Shown here: piece by piece, positions 10,001 through 16,842 of the stretch | Numbering within the stretch: position 1 is the stretch's first letter | Layout of the letters: each line of letters starts with the position of its first letter | Source: an uncultured Collinsella sp. | Lineage (GTDB): Bacteria; Actinomycetota; Coriobacteriia; Coriobacteriales; Coriobacteriaceae | Assembly (NCBI GenBank): GCA_902491055.1 | Contig: CABUGI010000022.1 | Location: 1 to 24,063, forward strand | DNA length: 24,063 bases | Direction: 5' to 3' | Position numbers and translations under genes: made by a program | The notes under the pieces: generated by a model | The model's input: only the letters and a program-made list of their open reading frames with translations | Database searches by the model: none | What the model was told of the DNA's origin: nothing

Positions 10001-10677
10001 CCGCACTTTCCGAGTTCCAGGACCTGGGCAGCGGCATGCGCATCGCCATGCGCGACCTGGAGATCCGTGGTGCCGGTTCGCTCATGGGTGCCGAGCAGCA
10101 CGGTAACCTGTCGAGTGTGGGCTTTGACCTGTTTACGCAGATGCTGGGACAGGCCGTAGCCGAGGCACGCGGCGATGACGATGCCGGCGTGGAGGCGGCG
10201 AATGTGGGCATCAACCTGCCGGCCGACTACTTCTTGTCCGAGGAGTACATGCCGGCGGTGGACCAGCGCGTGCTCGTGTACCGCAAGCTCGCGGCGGCTG
10301 AGGACCTGGAGAGTATCGACGAGGTGCAGGAGGAGACCGAGGCTGCGCACGGTGAGCTGCCGTTGGCGGGACTCAACCTGTTCAATCGCGCGCGCATCCG
10401 CATTCGCGGCGAGCGCTTGGGGCTCGAGAGCGTCACGCTCAGCGGCGGTCGCATCACGTTTTTGGGCGTCGACGTGCCCAAGAAGGTGGCCTTTGAGCTA
10501 AAGACCCGCTATGGCGCGGTGAACTTCCCCAAGAGCCGCAAACTGTCGGTGCCCTACAAGGCGGGCGCCGGTGCGGGCAGCGGCTTGGGTCGCGGCCTCG
10601 ATGCCAACGACGGCACCGGCCCCGTGGCTGCGGCGCTCATGCTGCTGCAACAGCTGGGCGCTAGTGATGATGACTAG
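7045..10677 (+). CDS. mfd: Transcription-repair coupling factor
   Basis: Mfd removes RNA polymerase stalled at DNA lesions and recruits UvrAB. The 1210-residue protein has the family layout: an N-terminal UvrB-like module, the polymerase-interacting domain with FKPGDYVVHATHGIALF (K533 onward), a RecG-like translocase with Walker A GDVGFGKTE (G683, K689) and a DEEQ box (D784-Q787), and a C-terminal TRCF domain. I chose ATG 7045 because GGAGGAA at 7034-7040 precedes it. An open frame continues upstream to 6862 but would read through the GC hairpin at 6992 and shows no homology. A PAP2 gene and a threonine-aldolase-like gene follow on the same strand with short gaps. Middle region around residues 430-500 is Ala/Arg-rich and less conserved. 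Confidence 0.96.
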   Translation: MLIHRIAAQLYTAEALQTVEAGLDAGEDVTLAVSQSGRTLMAAAQFARRPRPTVYIVSGEDAADRAARSLAAYVGLAHVCRFPERKDYPWREQAPDDAVVAQRCEALGRIVRGDNCIMVASARALLRCVPPVESRYWESTTFAVGEEIPFDEVPQRLVGIGYTNAGAADAPGLFRVHGDTVEVFPAQEKAPVRIEFFGDEIDRIRRMVSSTGQTIGNEDGIEIFPCRELALTDEAVHNMHVALYRASQDDSKLAALLEMVDARIVTPELDRFLPVMYGQTVSPLAHVSGKALVILSEPRSLFDDCLRAYEDIEARAGEAGIDRLDGLYVRAQQLDFGAQQRLNYVSLIRAGGAVTAELKIEQPAIAGSDNRFMTRIQEVVGKRYACVFAIPDRGARESMELTFGDEGITFEESLTAAPENAGVIGERVRVAAADSADRAARQDAHAAIRERRADALNARSLEAGAAQAAAGVAVPTISRGRVTFVDAALPQGVVVPDANLAVFSIADLNARMDANRARSRRKVDITQITFPFKPGDYVVHATHGIALFSEIARREVGGKERDYFLLEYADGDKLYVPLEQVDRITRYVGPDGDRPRLTRLNTADWTRATNKARKNAKKLAFDLVDLYTRRSSIAGIACPPDTPEQIEMEESFPYDETRDQLEAIADIKADMEAPKPMDRLLCGDVGFGKTEVALRAAFKCVDSGRQVMVLCPTTILAQQHYETFFERFAPFGLEVEVLSRFRTPAQQKRALKAFAEGTIDVLIGTHRLLSADVNPKNLGMVIIDEEQRFGVQHKEQLKNLREQIDVLTLSATPIPRTMQMATSGVRDMSLITTPPTGRRPVIVHVGEYDPDVVSAAIRLEVGRGGQVYYVSNRVKTIDDAVARVHEAAPEARVGVAHGKMSPREVEDVMIEFATKKIDVLIATTIVESGIDNSTANTLIIEDSQRLGLAQLYQLKGRVGRSATQAYAYFMFPGELPLTEEATARLTALSEFQDLGSGMRIAMRDLEIRGAGSLMGAEQHGNLSSVGFDLFTQMLGQAVAEARGDDDAGVEAANVGINLPADYFLSEEYMPAVDQRVLVYRKLAAAEDLESIDEVQEETEAAHGELPLAGLNLFNRARIRIRGERLGLESVTLSGGRITFLGVDVPKKVAFELKTRYGAVNFPKSRKLSVPYKAGAGAGSGLGRGLDANDGTGPVAAALMLLQQLGASDDD

Positions 10678-10733
10678 CGAGTCGACGCTGCAAACACCCC
10701 ATTTGGGCACTCTGGCTCCATCGAAAGGAAAGC

Positions 10734-11597
10734 ATGTTCGGATACATCTATAAGAAAGATGCCGCCATTATCGCGGTTGTCCTGTGTCTTTGTCTGGGCG
10801 TGGGCAGTTTCTTCGATTATCAGATCTCGAGCGCGCTGTTCAATATCGGCAGCATGTACGGTCGCTTTATCGAGGCCGCCGGCGAGCTGCCGTTCGAGCT
10901 GACGGCGAGCATCGCGGGCGTTATGCTCGTGCGCGCGGTGCGTCCCAACTCCAGGGGGAGCAAATGGCTCGCCGTGCTCGGCATCCTCGTCAACGTTGGC
11001 CTGACCGGCTACGAGATCGTTTCGTCCCTGAGGGTTGGCGGCAAACTCATCGCGGCTCAGTTGGTGCTAACGTTTGTGCTGGTCATCGTCGCCAACCTTA
11101 TCGTCTATCGCCTCACGCGCACGACCGAGCCCGATGAGCTCACGCGCTGGGCGTTGATGGTGCTTGCCGTGTGGGTCGTTCAGGCCATCATCCTCAACGT
11201 GATCGTCAAACCGCTGTGGTCGCGTCCGCGCATGCGCGTGATCGAGGTGACGCAGGGGCTCGAGTTTCAGCCGTGGTGGGTGATCGGCAACCCCGACAAG
11301 TGGACTTATATCGCCGCCGGTGTAATCAAGGACGGCTTTAAGTCGTTTGCGAGTGGGCACACGGCGCACGCGGCGATCGGCCTTATGCTCGCCGGGCTTC
11401 CCGCGGCGGCCTTTAAGGAAAAACCGTCGCGCCGCCGCGTGGTCTTTTGGACGGCGGCTGTGGTCGCGGCGCTCGTCGCGTTTGGCCGCATCGTGATCGG
11501 AGCGCACTTTTTGAGTGACGTGAGCTGCGGCTTTGCCCTGGTGCTGGCGCTTGAGTGCCTTGCCGCGCGCATTGCCTATCCCAGCGGCGTACAATAG
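10734..11597 (+). CDS. PAP2-family membrane phosphatase
   Basis: This 287-residue polytopic membrane protein has about six hydrophobic segments and the three phosphatase motifs of the PAP2 family. These are a shortened C1 region (K159 to R164-P165 in KPLWSRP), C2 as FASGHTAH with His209, and C3 as GRIVIGAHFLSD with R252, H258 and D262. PAP2 enzymes dephosphorylate lipid phosphates such as phosphatidate or undecaprenyl diphosphate on the outer face of the membrane. The exact substrate is unknown. Start ATG 10734 follows GAAAGGAAAG. The gene lies 56 bp after mfd and 45 bp before the PLP enzyme gene, so the three may be cotranscribed. The C1 spacing (x4 rather than x6) is unusual and makes activity less certain. 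Confidence 0.8.
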   Translation: MFGYIYKKDAAIIAVVLCLCLGVGSFFDYQISSALFNIGSMYGRFIEAAGELPFELTASIAGVMLVRAVRPNSRGSKWLAVLGILVNVGLTGYEIVSSLRVGGKLIAAQLVLTFVLVIVANLIVYRLTRTTEPDELTRWALMVLAVWVVQAIILNVIVKPLWSRPRMRVIEVTQGLEFQPWWVIGNPDKWTYIAAGVIKDGFKSFASGHTAHAAIGLMLAGLPAAAFKEKPSRRRVVFWTAAVVAALVAFGRIVIGAHFLSDVSCGFALVLALECLAARIAYPSGVQ

Positions 11598-11642
11598 CTC
11601 CGTTTGAATCATCTGGCCGATACCCGGTAAGAGAGGATTGCC

Positions 11643-12668
11643 ATGCTCGCGTTCAACAACGACTATTCCCACGGCGCACACCCAGCGGTGCTGCAGGCGC
11701 TCGTCGACACCAATATGGAGCCGCAGCCCGGCTACGGTACCGATGCGCACACCGAGCGTGCCAAGCAGCTTATCCGCGAGGCCTGTCAGGCCCCCGATGC
11801 CGACGTGTTTTTTCTGGTGGGCGGCACGCAGGCCAACGCGACGGTGATCGACATGCTGCTTGCGCCCTACGAGGGCGTCGTTGCTGCCGAGACTGGCCAC
11901 GTCGCCTGTCACGAGGCGGGCGCCATCGAGTTTGGCGGTCACAAGGTGCTCACCATCCCCGGCTATGAGGGTAAGATGCGCGCCGAGGACCTCGAGAACT
12001 ATATCCAGGTGTTCTACGAAAACGAGAGCTACGAGCACACGGTGTTCCCGGGCGCCGTGTACGTGAGCCTATCGACTGAGTACGGCACGCTGTATTCCAA
12101 GGCCGAGCTCGCGGCGATTCATGCGGTGTGCCAGAAGCGCGAGATTCCGCTGTTTGTGGATGGCGCCCGCCTGGCCTATGCGCTGGCGGCCGATGAGTGC
12201 GACATTACCCTGCCCGAGCTGGCGCAGCTGTGCGACGTGTTCTACATCGGCGGCACCAAGTGCGGCGCGCTCTGCGGCGAGGCTGTGGTGTTCTGCGGCA
12301 TGCGCGCCCCGGCGCATCCCATTCCGCGTATTAAGCAGCACGGCGCGCTGTTGGCCAAGGGCCGCCTGACGGGCGTGCAGTTTGAGGCGCTCTTTACCGA
12401 CGGCCTGTATTTTGAGATTGGCCGTCAGGCGATCGAAACCGCGCAGGCGCTTCGTCGCGTGCTGTACGAGCACGGCTACCGGTTCTTCTTGGAGACGCCG
12501 ACTAACCAGCAGTTCGTAATTCTGCCCAACGAGGACATGGCGCGCATTCGCGAGCATGCGGCGATCGAGTACTGGGAAAAGTACGACGAGACCCACACGG
12601 TGGTGCGCTTTTGCACCAGCTGGGCCACGACGCAGGAGGATATCGACGCGTTGGCGGCTGTCCTGTAG
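11643..12668 (+). CDS. Low-specificity L-threonine aldolase-like PLP enzyme
   Basis: This 341-residue protein belongs to the beta-eliminating lyase/threonine aldolase group of fold-type I PLP enzymes, which split L-threonine or L-allo-threonine into glycine and acetaldehyde. Visible landmarks are YGTDAHTERAK near the N-terminus, the cofactor-contacting FLVGGTQANATV, FVDGARLAYAL with Asp173 (pyridine nitrogen contact), and IGGTKCG with Lys206 as the Schiff-base lysine. Length is typical. The start follows AGAGGATTGCC. The gene ends 18 bp before a strong terminator, closing the mfd-PAP2 run. A related lyase or racemase specificity cannot be ruled out, so the symbol ltaE is not assigned. Confidence 0.85.
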   Translation: MLAFNNDYSHGAHPAVLQALVDTNMEPQPGYGTDAHTERAKQLIREACQAPDADVFFLVGGTQANATVIDMLLAPYEGVVAAETGHVACHEAGAIEFGGHKVLTIPGYEGKMRAEDLENYIQVFYENESYEHTVFPGAVYVSLSTEYGTLYSKAELAAIHAVCQKREIPLFVDGARLAYALAADECDITLPELAQLCDVFYIGGTKCGALCGEAVVFCGMRAPAHPIPRIKQHGALLAKGRLTGVQFEALFTDGLYFEIGRQAIETAQALRRVLYEHGYRFFLETPTNQQFVILPNEDMARIREHAAIEYWEKYDETHTVVRFCTSWATTQEDIDALAAVL

Positions 12669-12686
12669 CCTGATGTAATGACGGGG

Positions 12687-12729
12687 GGCCGCCTTGCGCT
12701 GGGTTTGGCGCAAGGCGGCCTCTGTTTTT
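12687..12729 (+). terminator. Strong rho-independent terminator
   Basis: GGCCGCCTTGCGC (12687-12699) pairs perfectly with GCGCAAGGCGGCC (12708-12720) across an 8-base loop, and TTTTT follows at 12725-12729. It ends the threonine-aldolase gene transcript. Confidence 0.93.
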
Positions 12730-12745
12730 GAGGGGAAAGGGTTGT

Positions 12746-13336
12746 ATGACCGAGATGTCCGAGCCGACGATTCGCCTGGCGACGCCCGACGATGCGCCGA
12801 CGTTGCTTGCCATCTATGAGCCGTATGTGCGCCAGACGGCGATTACCTGCGAATACGAGGTGCCGAGCGTTGAGGAGTTCGCCGGGCGTATTGAGCGTAC
12901 GCTCAAGCGCTATCCGTATTTGGTGATGGAGTTGGACGGGCGTCCGGTAGGCTATGCCTACGTGAGTCCGCTTAACAGCCGCGAGGCATACGACTGGTCG
13001 GTCGAGACGTCGATCTACCTGGCACGCGATGTGCGCCATGGCGGGCTGGGTCGCAAGCTGCACGCTGCGCTCAAGCAGTGCCTGATCGCGATGGGCATCA
13101 CCAATATGTGCGCCCTCATCGCCGTGCCGCACGACAAGGACGACGAGTACCTGACGCACAACAGTCAGGATTTCCATGCTCATATGGGATATCGCCTGGT
13201 GGGCACCTTCGATCGCTGTGCCCAAAAGTTCGGCCGCTGGTACGACATGTGCTGGATGGAGCTGGTCCTAGCCGAGCGCACACCCAACCAACCCAAACCA
13301 ACCTGGTTCCCCGACCTCCCCAAACCTACCATTTAG
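12746..13336 (+). CDS. GNAT acetyltransferase, phosphinothricin acetyltransferase-like
   Basis: This 196-residue N-acetyltransferase has the acetyl-CoA loop RHGGLG (R97-G102) and the PAT/MnaT-type features YEPYVRQTAITCEYEVPS, GYAYVSPLNSREAYDWSVE and a C-terminal FGRWYDMCWMEL. Relatives acetylate the amino group of phosphinothricin, methionine sulfoximine or similar small substrates. The natural substrate here is unknown. ATG 12746 follows AGGGGAAAGG; the in-frame TTG at 12728 lies in the T-run of the preceding terminator. The last residues (after about K187) and the stop codon fall inside a repeated hairpin element, so the C-terminal tail is partly repeat-encoded. It converges on gntR1. Confidence 0.87.
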   Translation: MTEMSEPTIRLATPDDAPTLLAIYEPYVRQTAITCEYEVPSVEEFAGRIERTLKRYPYLVMELDGRPVGYAYVSPLNSREAYDWSVETSIYLARDVRHGGLGRKLHAALKQCLIAMGITNMCALIAVPHDKDDEYLTHNSQDFHAHMGYRLVGTFDRCAQKFGRWYDMCWMELVLAERTPNQPKPTWFPDLPKPTI

Positions 13337-13359
13337 GGACAGGTTTATTTTGGCAGGTT
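13322..13359. repeat. Short hairpin repeat, copy 1 (reverse orientation)
   Basis: CCTACC at 13325-13330 and TGGCAGG at 13351-13357 form the arms, with AGGGACAGGTTTATTT between them. The reverse complement matches the elements at 20826 and 22959. The TAG stop of the GNAT gene (13334-13336) and the reverse-strand stop of gntR1 (13358-13360) both fall in or at the edge of it, so it may serve as a two-way terminator. Confidence 0.7.
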
Positions 13360-14080
13360 AGCCGATTGGCTCGGTGTATTTGGCGCGGTCGGTGCGTTGG
13401 ATGCGCTTAGAGACATGGAGCGGTCGGCCGTCGGTGTCGTAGACGTAGTCGGTGATCAGGATCAGCGCCTGCCCGCGCTCGACGTTGAGCAAAAACGCCT
13501 CGTTTTGCGAGGCATAGCACACTTCAAAGGTCTTATGTCCCTGTGCTGGCGCGCGATGGAATTCTTGGCGCAGCGTCGCGTAGAGCGAACCGTTGATATC
13601 GCGATCGATGAGCGTCTCGAAGCTTGGCGGCAGGTAGGTGGTCTCCAGGCACAGCGGCACGTCGTCCAGGTAGCGCAGGCGGACAAGTTTGACGAGCTTG
13701 CTGCCCACGGCGGCGTCAAAGAACTTAGCTATGCTGCCGGCCGCCTTGGCAAAGCCCGAGTCCACGGTGCGCGTGGTGGGCTTCATGCCCTGACCTTCGA
13801 CCTGCTTGGTATAGCTCGAAAACACTAGGTTGTTCTCGTGGAGTGCGGGCGTGTCGGCCACAAAGGCGCCACGCCCGCGCTCGGTGCGCACCAGGCCCTC
13901 ATCAACGAGAACCTTAAGGGCGTGGCGCACGGTGCTGCGCGACAGCCCCGATTCGTCCATGAGTTCCATCTCGGACGGCAGCTTGTCTCCGCGTGCGTAG
14001 ATGCCGGCGGCGATGCGGTCACGCAACATGCCCGCCAAGCGCTCGTATTGGTTCAGTTTCTTTTTAGACGAAGCGTTCAT
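13358..14080 (-). CDS. GntR/HutC family regulator 1
   Basis: This 240-residue protein has an N-terminal winged helix (residues about 10-75; recognition region PSEMELMDESGLSRSTVRHA, wing with RTERGRGAF) and a C-terminal UTRA ligand-binding domain. HutC-type members are mostly repressors released by sugar phosphates or amino-acid-like effectors. It is transcribed away from the SIS1 deglycase gene. The shared 205-bp gap holds a nearly perfect 23-base direct repeat, one copy beside each start codon, so it very likely controls both itself and SIS1. The start ATG at 14080 has an AGG-containing ribosome site. The inducer is plausibly the 6-phosphate of an Amadori compound, which is inference from the neighbour. 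Confidence 0.92.
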   Translation of the reverse strand: MNASSKKKLNQYERLAGMLRDRIAAGIYARGDKLPSEMELMDESGLSRSTVRHALKVLVDEGLVRTERGRGAFVADTPALHENNLVFSSYTKQVEGQGMKPTTRTVDSGFAKAAGSIAKFFDAAVGSKLVKLVRLRYLDDVPLCLETTYLPPSFETLIDRDINGSLYATLRQEFHRAPAQGHKTFEVCYASQNEAFLLNVERGQALILITDYVYDTDGRPLHVSKRIQRTDRAKYTEPIG

Positions 14081-14086
14081 GTGATC

Positions 14087-14248
14087 AACCTGTATCTAAC
14101 TTGTATGCCTATCTAAGCAAGCATGTATTCAATACAACAACAAAACCGCTGGTAGCCAGTTGTCGAAAACCGCATCAGCAAAATATCTAAGACAAATATA
14201 GCATACAACTAGTCGACATAACCAAAACATGTATGTAACTTGTATGCC
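14087..14248. promoter_or_regulatory. Divergent control region with CTTGTATG-type operators
   Basis: A 23-base direct repeat occurs at 14087-14109 and 14226-14248 (21 of 23 identical, core TAACTTGTATGCC). An inverted half-site CATACAACT lies between them at 14202-14210, and ATACAA/TTGTAT half-sites also occur near 14127-14136. HutC-type regulators such as TreR bind TTGTATATACAA-like sites, which these resemble. A possible SIS1 promoter is TTGTCG (14160-14165) with TATCTA (14184-14189), spacing 18. Confidence 0.65.
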
Positions 14249-14285
14249 ATCGAGAGCATCAAACGAGAAGAAAGGCTGATGCACG

Positions 14286-15278
14286 ATGACTACTCAGGAA
14301 CAGGTTAAGGACGTCGTCTCCCAGGTTTTGACTGACAAGGCTGACAAGGGCGGCATCAAGCGCGTCGTGTGGATTGGCGCCGGCGGATCCAACGGCGGTA
14401 ACTATCCTGCCCAGTACTTTATGGAGCACGAGGCCACGCAGGTCGTGAGCTCCAGCTACACCAGCAACGAGTTCGTGCACGCCACCCCGGCCTACGTCAA
14501 CGAGAACACCCTGGCCGTCGTCGTGTCCATGCGCGGCACCAAGGAGACCATCGTTGCCGCCCAGGTCGCCAAGGACCACGGCGCCAGCACCATCGCCATC
14601 TATGTTGACGAGTCCGGCCTCACCGAGGTCTGCGACTACAAGATCCAGTACGACAGCCTGGCCGTCGACGAGTCCTGCATGGGCCGCACCAACTCTGCCG
14701 TCGTGACCATGATCGCCATGGAGCTTACGCAGCAGACCGAGGGCTATGCCGAGTATGAGACCGCTATGGCCGCCTTCGACTTGGTCGACCCCATCTATCG
14801 CAAGGCCGTCGAGTACACCCGTCCGCTCGCTGCCAAGTGGGCCGAGCAGAACGCCGACAAGCCCTGCATCAACGTCATGGCCCAGGGCCCGCTCTTTGGT
14901 GCCGCCTACGTCTTTAGCATCTGCAACGTGCAGGAGATGCTGCAGATCGACTCCTGCACCATCAACACCTGCGACTTCTTCCACGGCCCCTTCGAGATCC
15001 TGGACAAGCGCACCTCGCTGTTCCAGCTCATCAGCGTCGGCCGCAGCCGCTGCAACGACGAGCGCGGCATCCGCTTCGTCAACCAGTACGGTGGCGAGCG
15101 CGTCTATCAGCTCGACGCCAAGGAGCTCGGCCTCAACGACATCAAGGACAGCGTGAGCGAGTACTTCAACCACCTGATTTTTGCCCCGATCCTCAACAAC
15201 GTGTATATGCGCGCGCTCTCCGCCGTCACCCACAAGGACTACATGACGCGCCGCTACATGTGGAAGCTGGATTATTAG
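14286..15278 (+). CDS. SIS-domain deglycase 1 (FrlB/GfrE-GfrF-like)
   Basis: This 330-residue protein has two SIS domains, as in fructoselysine-6-phosphate deglycase FrlB and its relatives. The phosphate loop is GAGGSNGG (31-38). Glu217 and His233 are 16 residues apart, the same spacing as the catalytic Glu/His pair of GlmS and (from memory) of FraB. The C-terminus RRYMWKLDY is a hallmark of the FrlB group. Such enzymes split a 6-phosphorylated Amadori product into a hexose 6-phosphate and a free amine or amino acid. The gene stands alone, with gntR1 divergent and a structured repeat starting at its stop codon, so it is probably regulated separately from the PTS operon and its own SIS enzyme. 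The residue before FFHGPFE is Asp here but Glu in SIS2, hinting at a different substrate. Confidence 0.83.
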   Translation: MTTQEQVKDVVSQVLTDKADKGGIKRVVWIGAGGSNGGNYPAQYFMEHEATQVVSSSYTSNEFVHATPAYVNENTLAVVVSMRGTKETIVAAQVAKDHGASTIAIYVDESGLTEVCDYKIQYDSLAVDESCMGRTNSAVVTMIAMELTQQTEGYAEYETAMAAFDLVDPIYRKAVEYTRPLAAKWAEQNADKPCINVMAQGPLFGAAYVFSICNVQEMLQIDSCTINTCDFFHGPFEILDKRTSLFQLISVGRSRCNDERGIRFVNQYGGERVYQLDAKELGLNDIKDSVSEYFNHLIFAPILNNVYMRALSAVTHKDYMTRRYMWKLDY

Positions 15279-15478
15279 TTACGGCGTTTTACCAAACGCC
15301 GTAACGGCTCGACGCTGCAAACCCACCTGAGCGGCAATCTGCCTTTCAGCTTCAGCGGCATGACCAGAAGGTCAATGCCGCTTCGCTTCAAGGCACCTTG
15401 CTCGCTCAGGTGGGTTTTCGCTGTCGTTGCCAAAGCATCGGCGTCGCCTTGGCCCAGATGCGGCACTTGGAGACGTTC
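15278..15478. repeat. Structured about 200-bp intergenic element, copy A
   Basis: It begins at the last base of the SIS1 stop codon. Stem 1 is GTTACGGCGTTT (15278-15289) with AAACGCCGTAAC (15294-15305). The outer stem is AAACCCACCTGAGC (15319-15332) with GCTCAGGTGGGTTT (15404-15417). Inside lie a TGCCTT/AAGGCA stem (15340-15345, 15390-15395) and a hairpin AGCGGCAT (15354-15361)/ATGCCGCT (15375-15382) capped by GACC-AGAA-GGTC. Copy B at 23820 has the same fold with compensating changes. A tail near CGGCACTTGGAGACGTTC follows. No coding sequence is supported here. Confidence 0.85.
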
Positions 15479-15563
15479 GGCACTTGGGGACAGTCCTAGT
15501 CATTGGGGACAGGTTACTTTACACCAAGTTGGCGCATATGAACCTGACCCCTTTGCACCAATG
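15479..15563. repeat. GGGGACAG-type repeats with inverted pair
   Basis: GGCACTTGGGGACAGTCC (15479-15496) repeats the tail motif of the element before it. CATTGGGGACAGGTT (15501-15515) is then matched in inverse by AACCTGACCCC...CCAATG (15541-15563), giving a hairpin-like unit. The remainder of the gap to 15675 holds a small GAGCGG/CCGCTC hairpin (15577-15594) and the TATAACG sites below. Confidence 0.6.
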
Positions 15564-15617
15564 GGTTGTAGCGGTAGAGCGGATTTTTCCGCTCGCCGAT
15601 TTGTGTCTTGAAAAATG

Positions 15618-15637
15618 TATATAACGACTATAACGTA
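15618..15637. promoter_or_regulatory. TATAACG-type operator before the EamA gene
   Basis: TATAACG occurs at 15620-15626 and again at 15629-15635, nine bases apart, within TATATAACGACTATAACGTA. The same core is found before the PTS operon and before gntR2, and nowhere else that I noticed in a regulatory position, suggesting a shared regulator. Confidence 0.55.
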
Positions 15638-15675
15638 GTGTGAAACATATTGGAAACAATACCGAGGAGGCTGCG

Positions 15676-16758
15676 TTGAAGAAAAGCAATCTGGGCTATG
15701 TGCTGGTGCTGATCGCCGCGCTTATGTGGGGCAGCATCGGAATCTTTGTAAACGGCATCTCGGCCCTGGGTGTTTCGTCTCAGAGCATGGCGGCCTTTCG
15801 CCTGTTGTCGGGTGCCGTCTTAATGGCTCCGGTCTTGGCGTTCATGGGTTGCCAGGGAGGCGATCGTGAGGGAAAAGCATCGGGTCCCCTGGCACTGTTC
15901 AAGGCAAGTCCTAAAGAGCTTGTTCCCTGTGCGCTTCTTGGCATTATCGGCCTCGCCACCGCTAACACGCTTTATTACGAGTGCATGGGCGAGGTGGGCA
16001 TGTCCACGGCCTCGGTGCTGCTCTACACCTCGCCGGTGTTTGGCGTCATGCTCGGCCGCGTGCTTTATCGCGAGGATGTGACTCCCAACAAGCTCGTTGC
16101 CATCGCTTTTAATATCGGTGGCTGTGTACTTGCAGTGACCAATGGCGACCTTTCCGGTTTCCATTTTTCGGTTTGGGGCGTCACGTCGGGCGTGATCGCG
16201 GGCTTTTGTGGCGCGTCGCTCGCGGTGTTTAGCCGGATAGCAACCAAGACGGTCCACCCGCTGGCTGTCACGTTTTGGGGCCTTGTTTTTGGCGGTGCGG
16301 TTATGGCGGCTATCGCGGCTCCGTGGCCAGATGTCGCCGCGGCAATGTCGCCACAGCTGCTGCTGCTGTTCTTTGGTTTTGGACTCATTCCCACAGCCGT
16401 GGCATATGTCTTATATATGCAGGGTCTGTCCATGGGGCTCGAGACGTCGAAAGTTCCCGTCGTAATGTCATTCGAGACGGTCGTCACCGTACTGGTGGGC
16501 ATTGGTGTCTACGCCGAGCCCGCCGGCGCGATTAAAGTCCTGGGCATCGTGCTGGTGCTCGCGTCCATCCTGATTATGAACACCGACTTCTCCAAGCTGC
16601 GCAACAGTGTGTTTGTCGGTCATGTCATTGAGAGCATGACCTTTAAGCCCAACGCGTGGTGGACCGAAAAATCTCAGGACATGGATCTGTTTAAGGAACG
16701 CACCGGCATTGCGCTGGAACCCACCGTACAGGAAAGCCCCTGGTACTTCGTGCGATAG
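15676..16758 (+). CDS. EamA/DMT superfamily transporter
   Basis: This 360-residue protein has ten predicted membrane segments in two EamA repeats. The first begins GYVLVLIAALMWGSIGIFVN and the second near residue 170 (SVWGVTSGVIAGFCGASLAV), followed by a soluble C-terminal tail of about 50 residues. DMT transporters of this type mostly export amino acids or metabolites. TTG 15676 is chosen because GAGGAGG (15664-15670) lies five bases upstream. An in-frame GTG at 15640 would place the ribosome site inside the gene and overlaps the TATAACG operator. The gene sits between SIS1 and the PTS operon with its own operator, so it could export the amino acid freed by deglycation. That role is inferred, not shown. 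Confidence 0.88.
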   Translation: MKKSNLGYVLVLIAALMWGSIGIFVNGISALGVSSQSMAAFRLLSGAVLMAPVLAFMGCQGGDREGKASGPLALFKASPKELVPCALLGIIGLATANTLYYECMGEVGMSTASVLLYTSPVFGVMLGRVLYREDVTPNKLVAIAFNIGGCVLAVTNGDLSGFHFSVWGVTSGVIAGFCGASLAVFSRIATKTVHPLAVTFWGLVFGGAVMAAIAAPWPDVAAAMSPQLLLLFFGFGLIPTAVAYVLYMQGLSMGLETSKVPVVMSFETVVTVLVGIGVYAEPAGAIKVLGIVLVLASILIMNTDFSKLRNSVFVGHVIESMTFKPNAWWTEKSQDMDLFKERTGIALEPTVQESPWYFVR

Positions 16759-16842
16759 GGGATTGCGCGCAGGGTCTGACCTGGGGTTATCCAGCTAGCG
16801 CCGGCCTACCCAGCCCAACGTTTCGAGTACGTTAAACCCGTC

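Noticed and set aside
7672..10350. Very long reverse-strand open frame opposite mfd
   Set aside because: It is an antisense by-product of GC-rich codons. The forward strand is unambiguous mfd and the antisense product has no recognisable domain.
15278..15478. Group II intron, tRNA or riboswitch identity for the 200-bp element
   Set aside because: No domain V-like motif, no T-loop GGTTCGA, and no following gene consistently regulated; it sits at 3' ends of unrelated genes.
15360..15624. Small open frames in the gap after SIS1
   Set aside because: They run across the structured repeat and GGGGACAG palindromes; copy B does not keep an equivalent frame, so the fold and not a peptide is conserved.
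15640..15675. GTG start for the EamA gene
   Set aside because: GAGGAGG sits inside that extension and directs TTG 15676.
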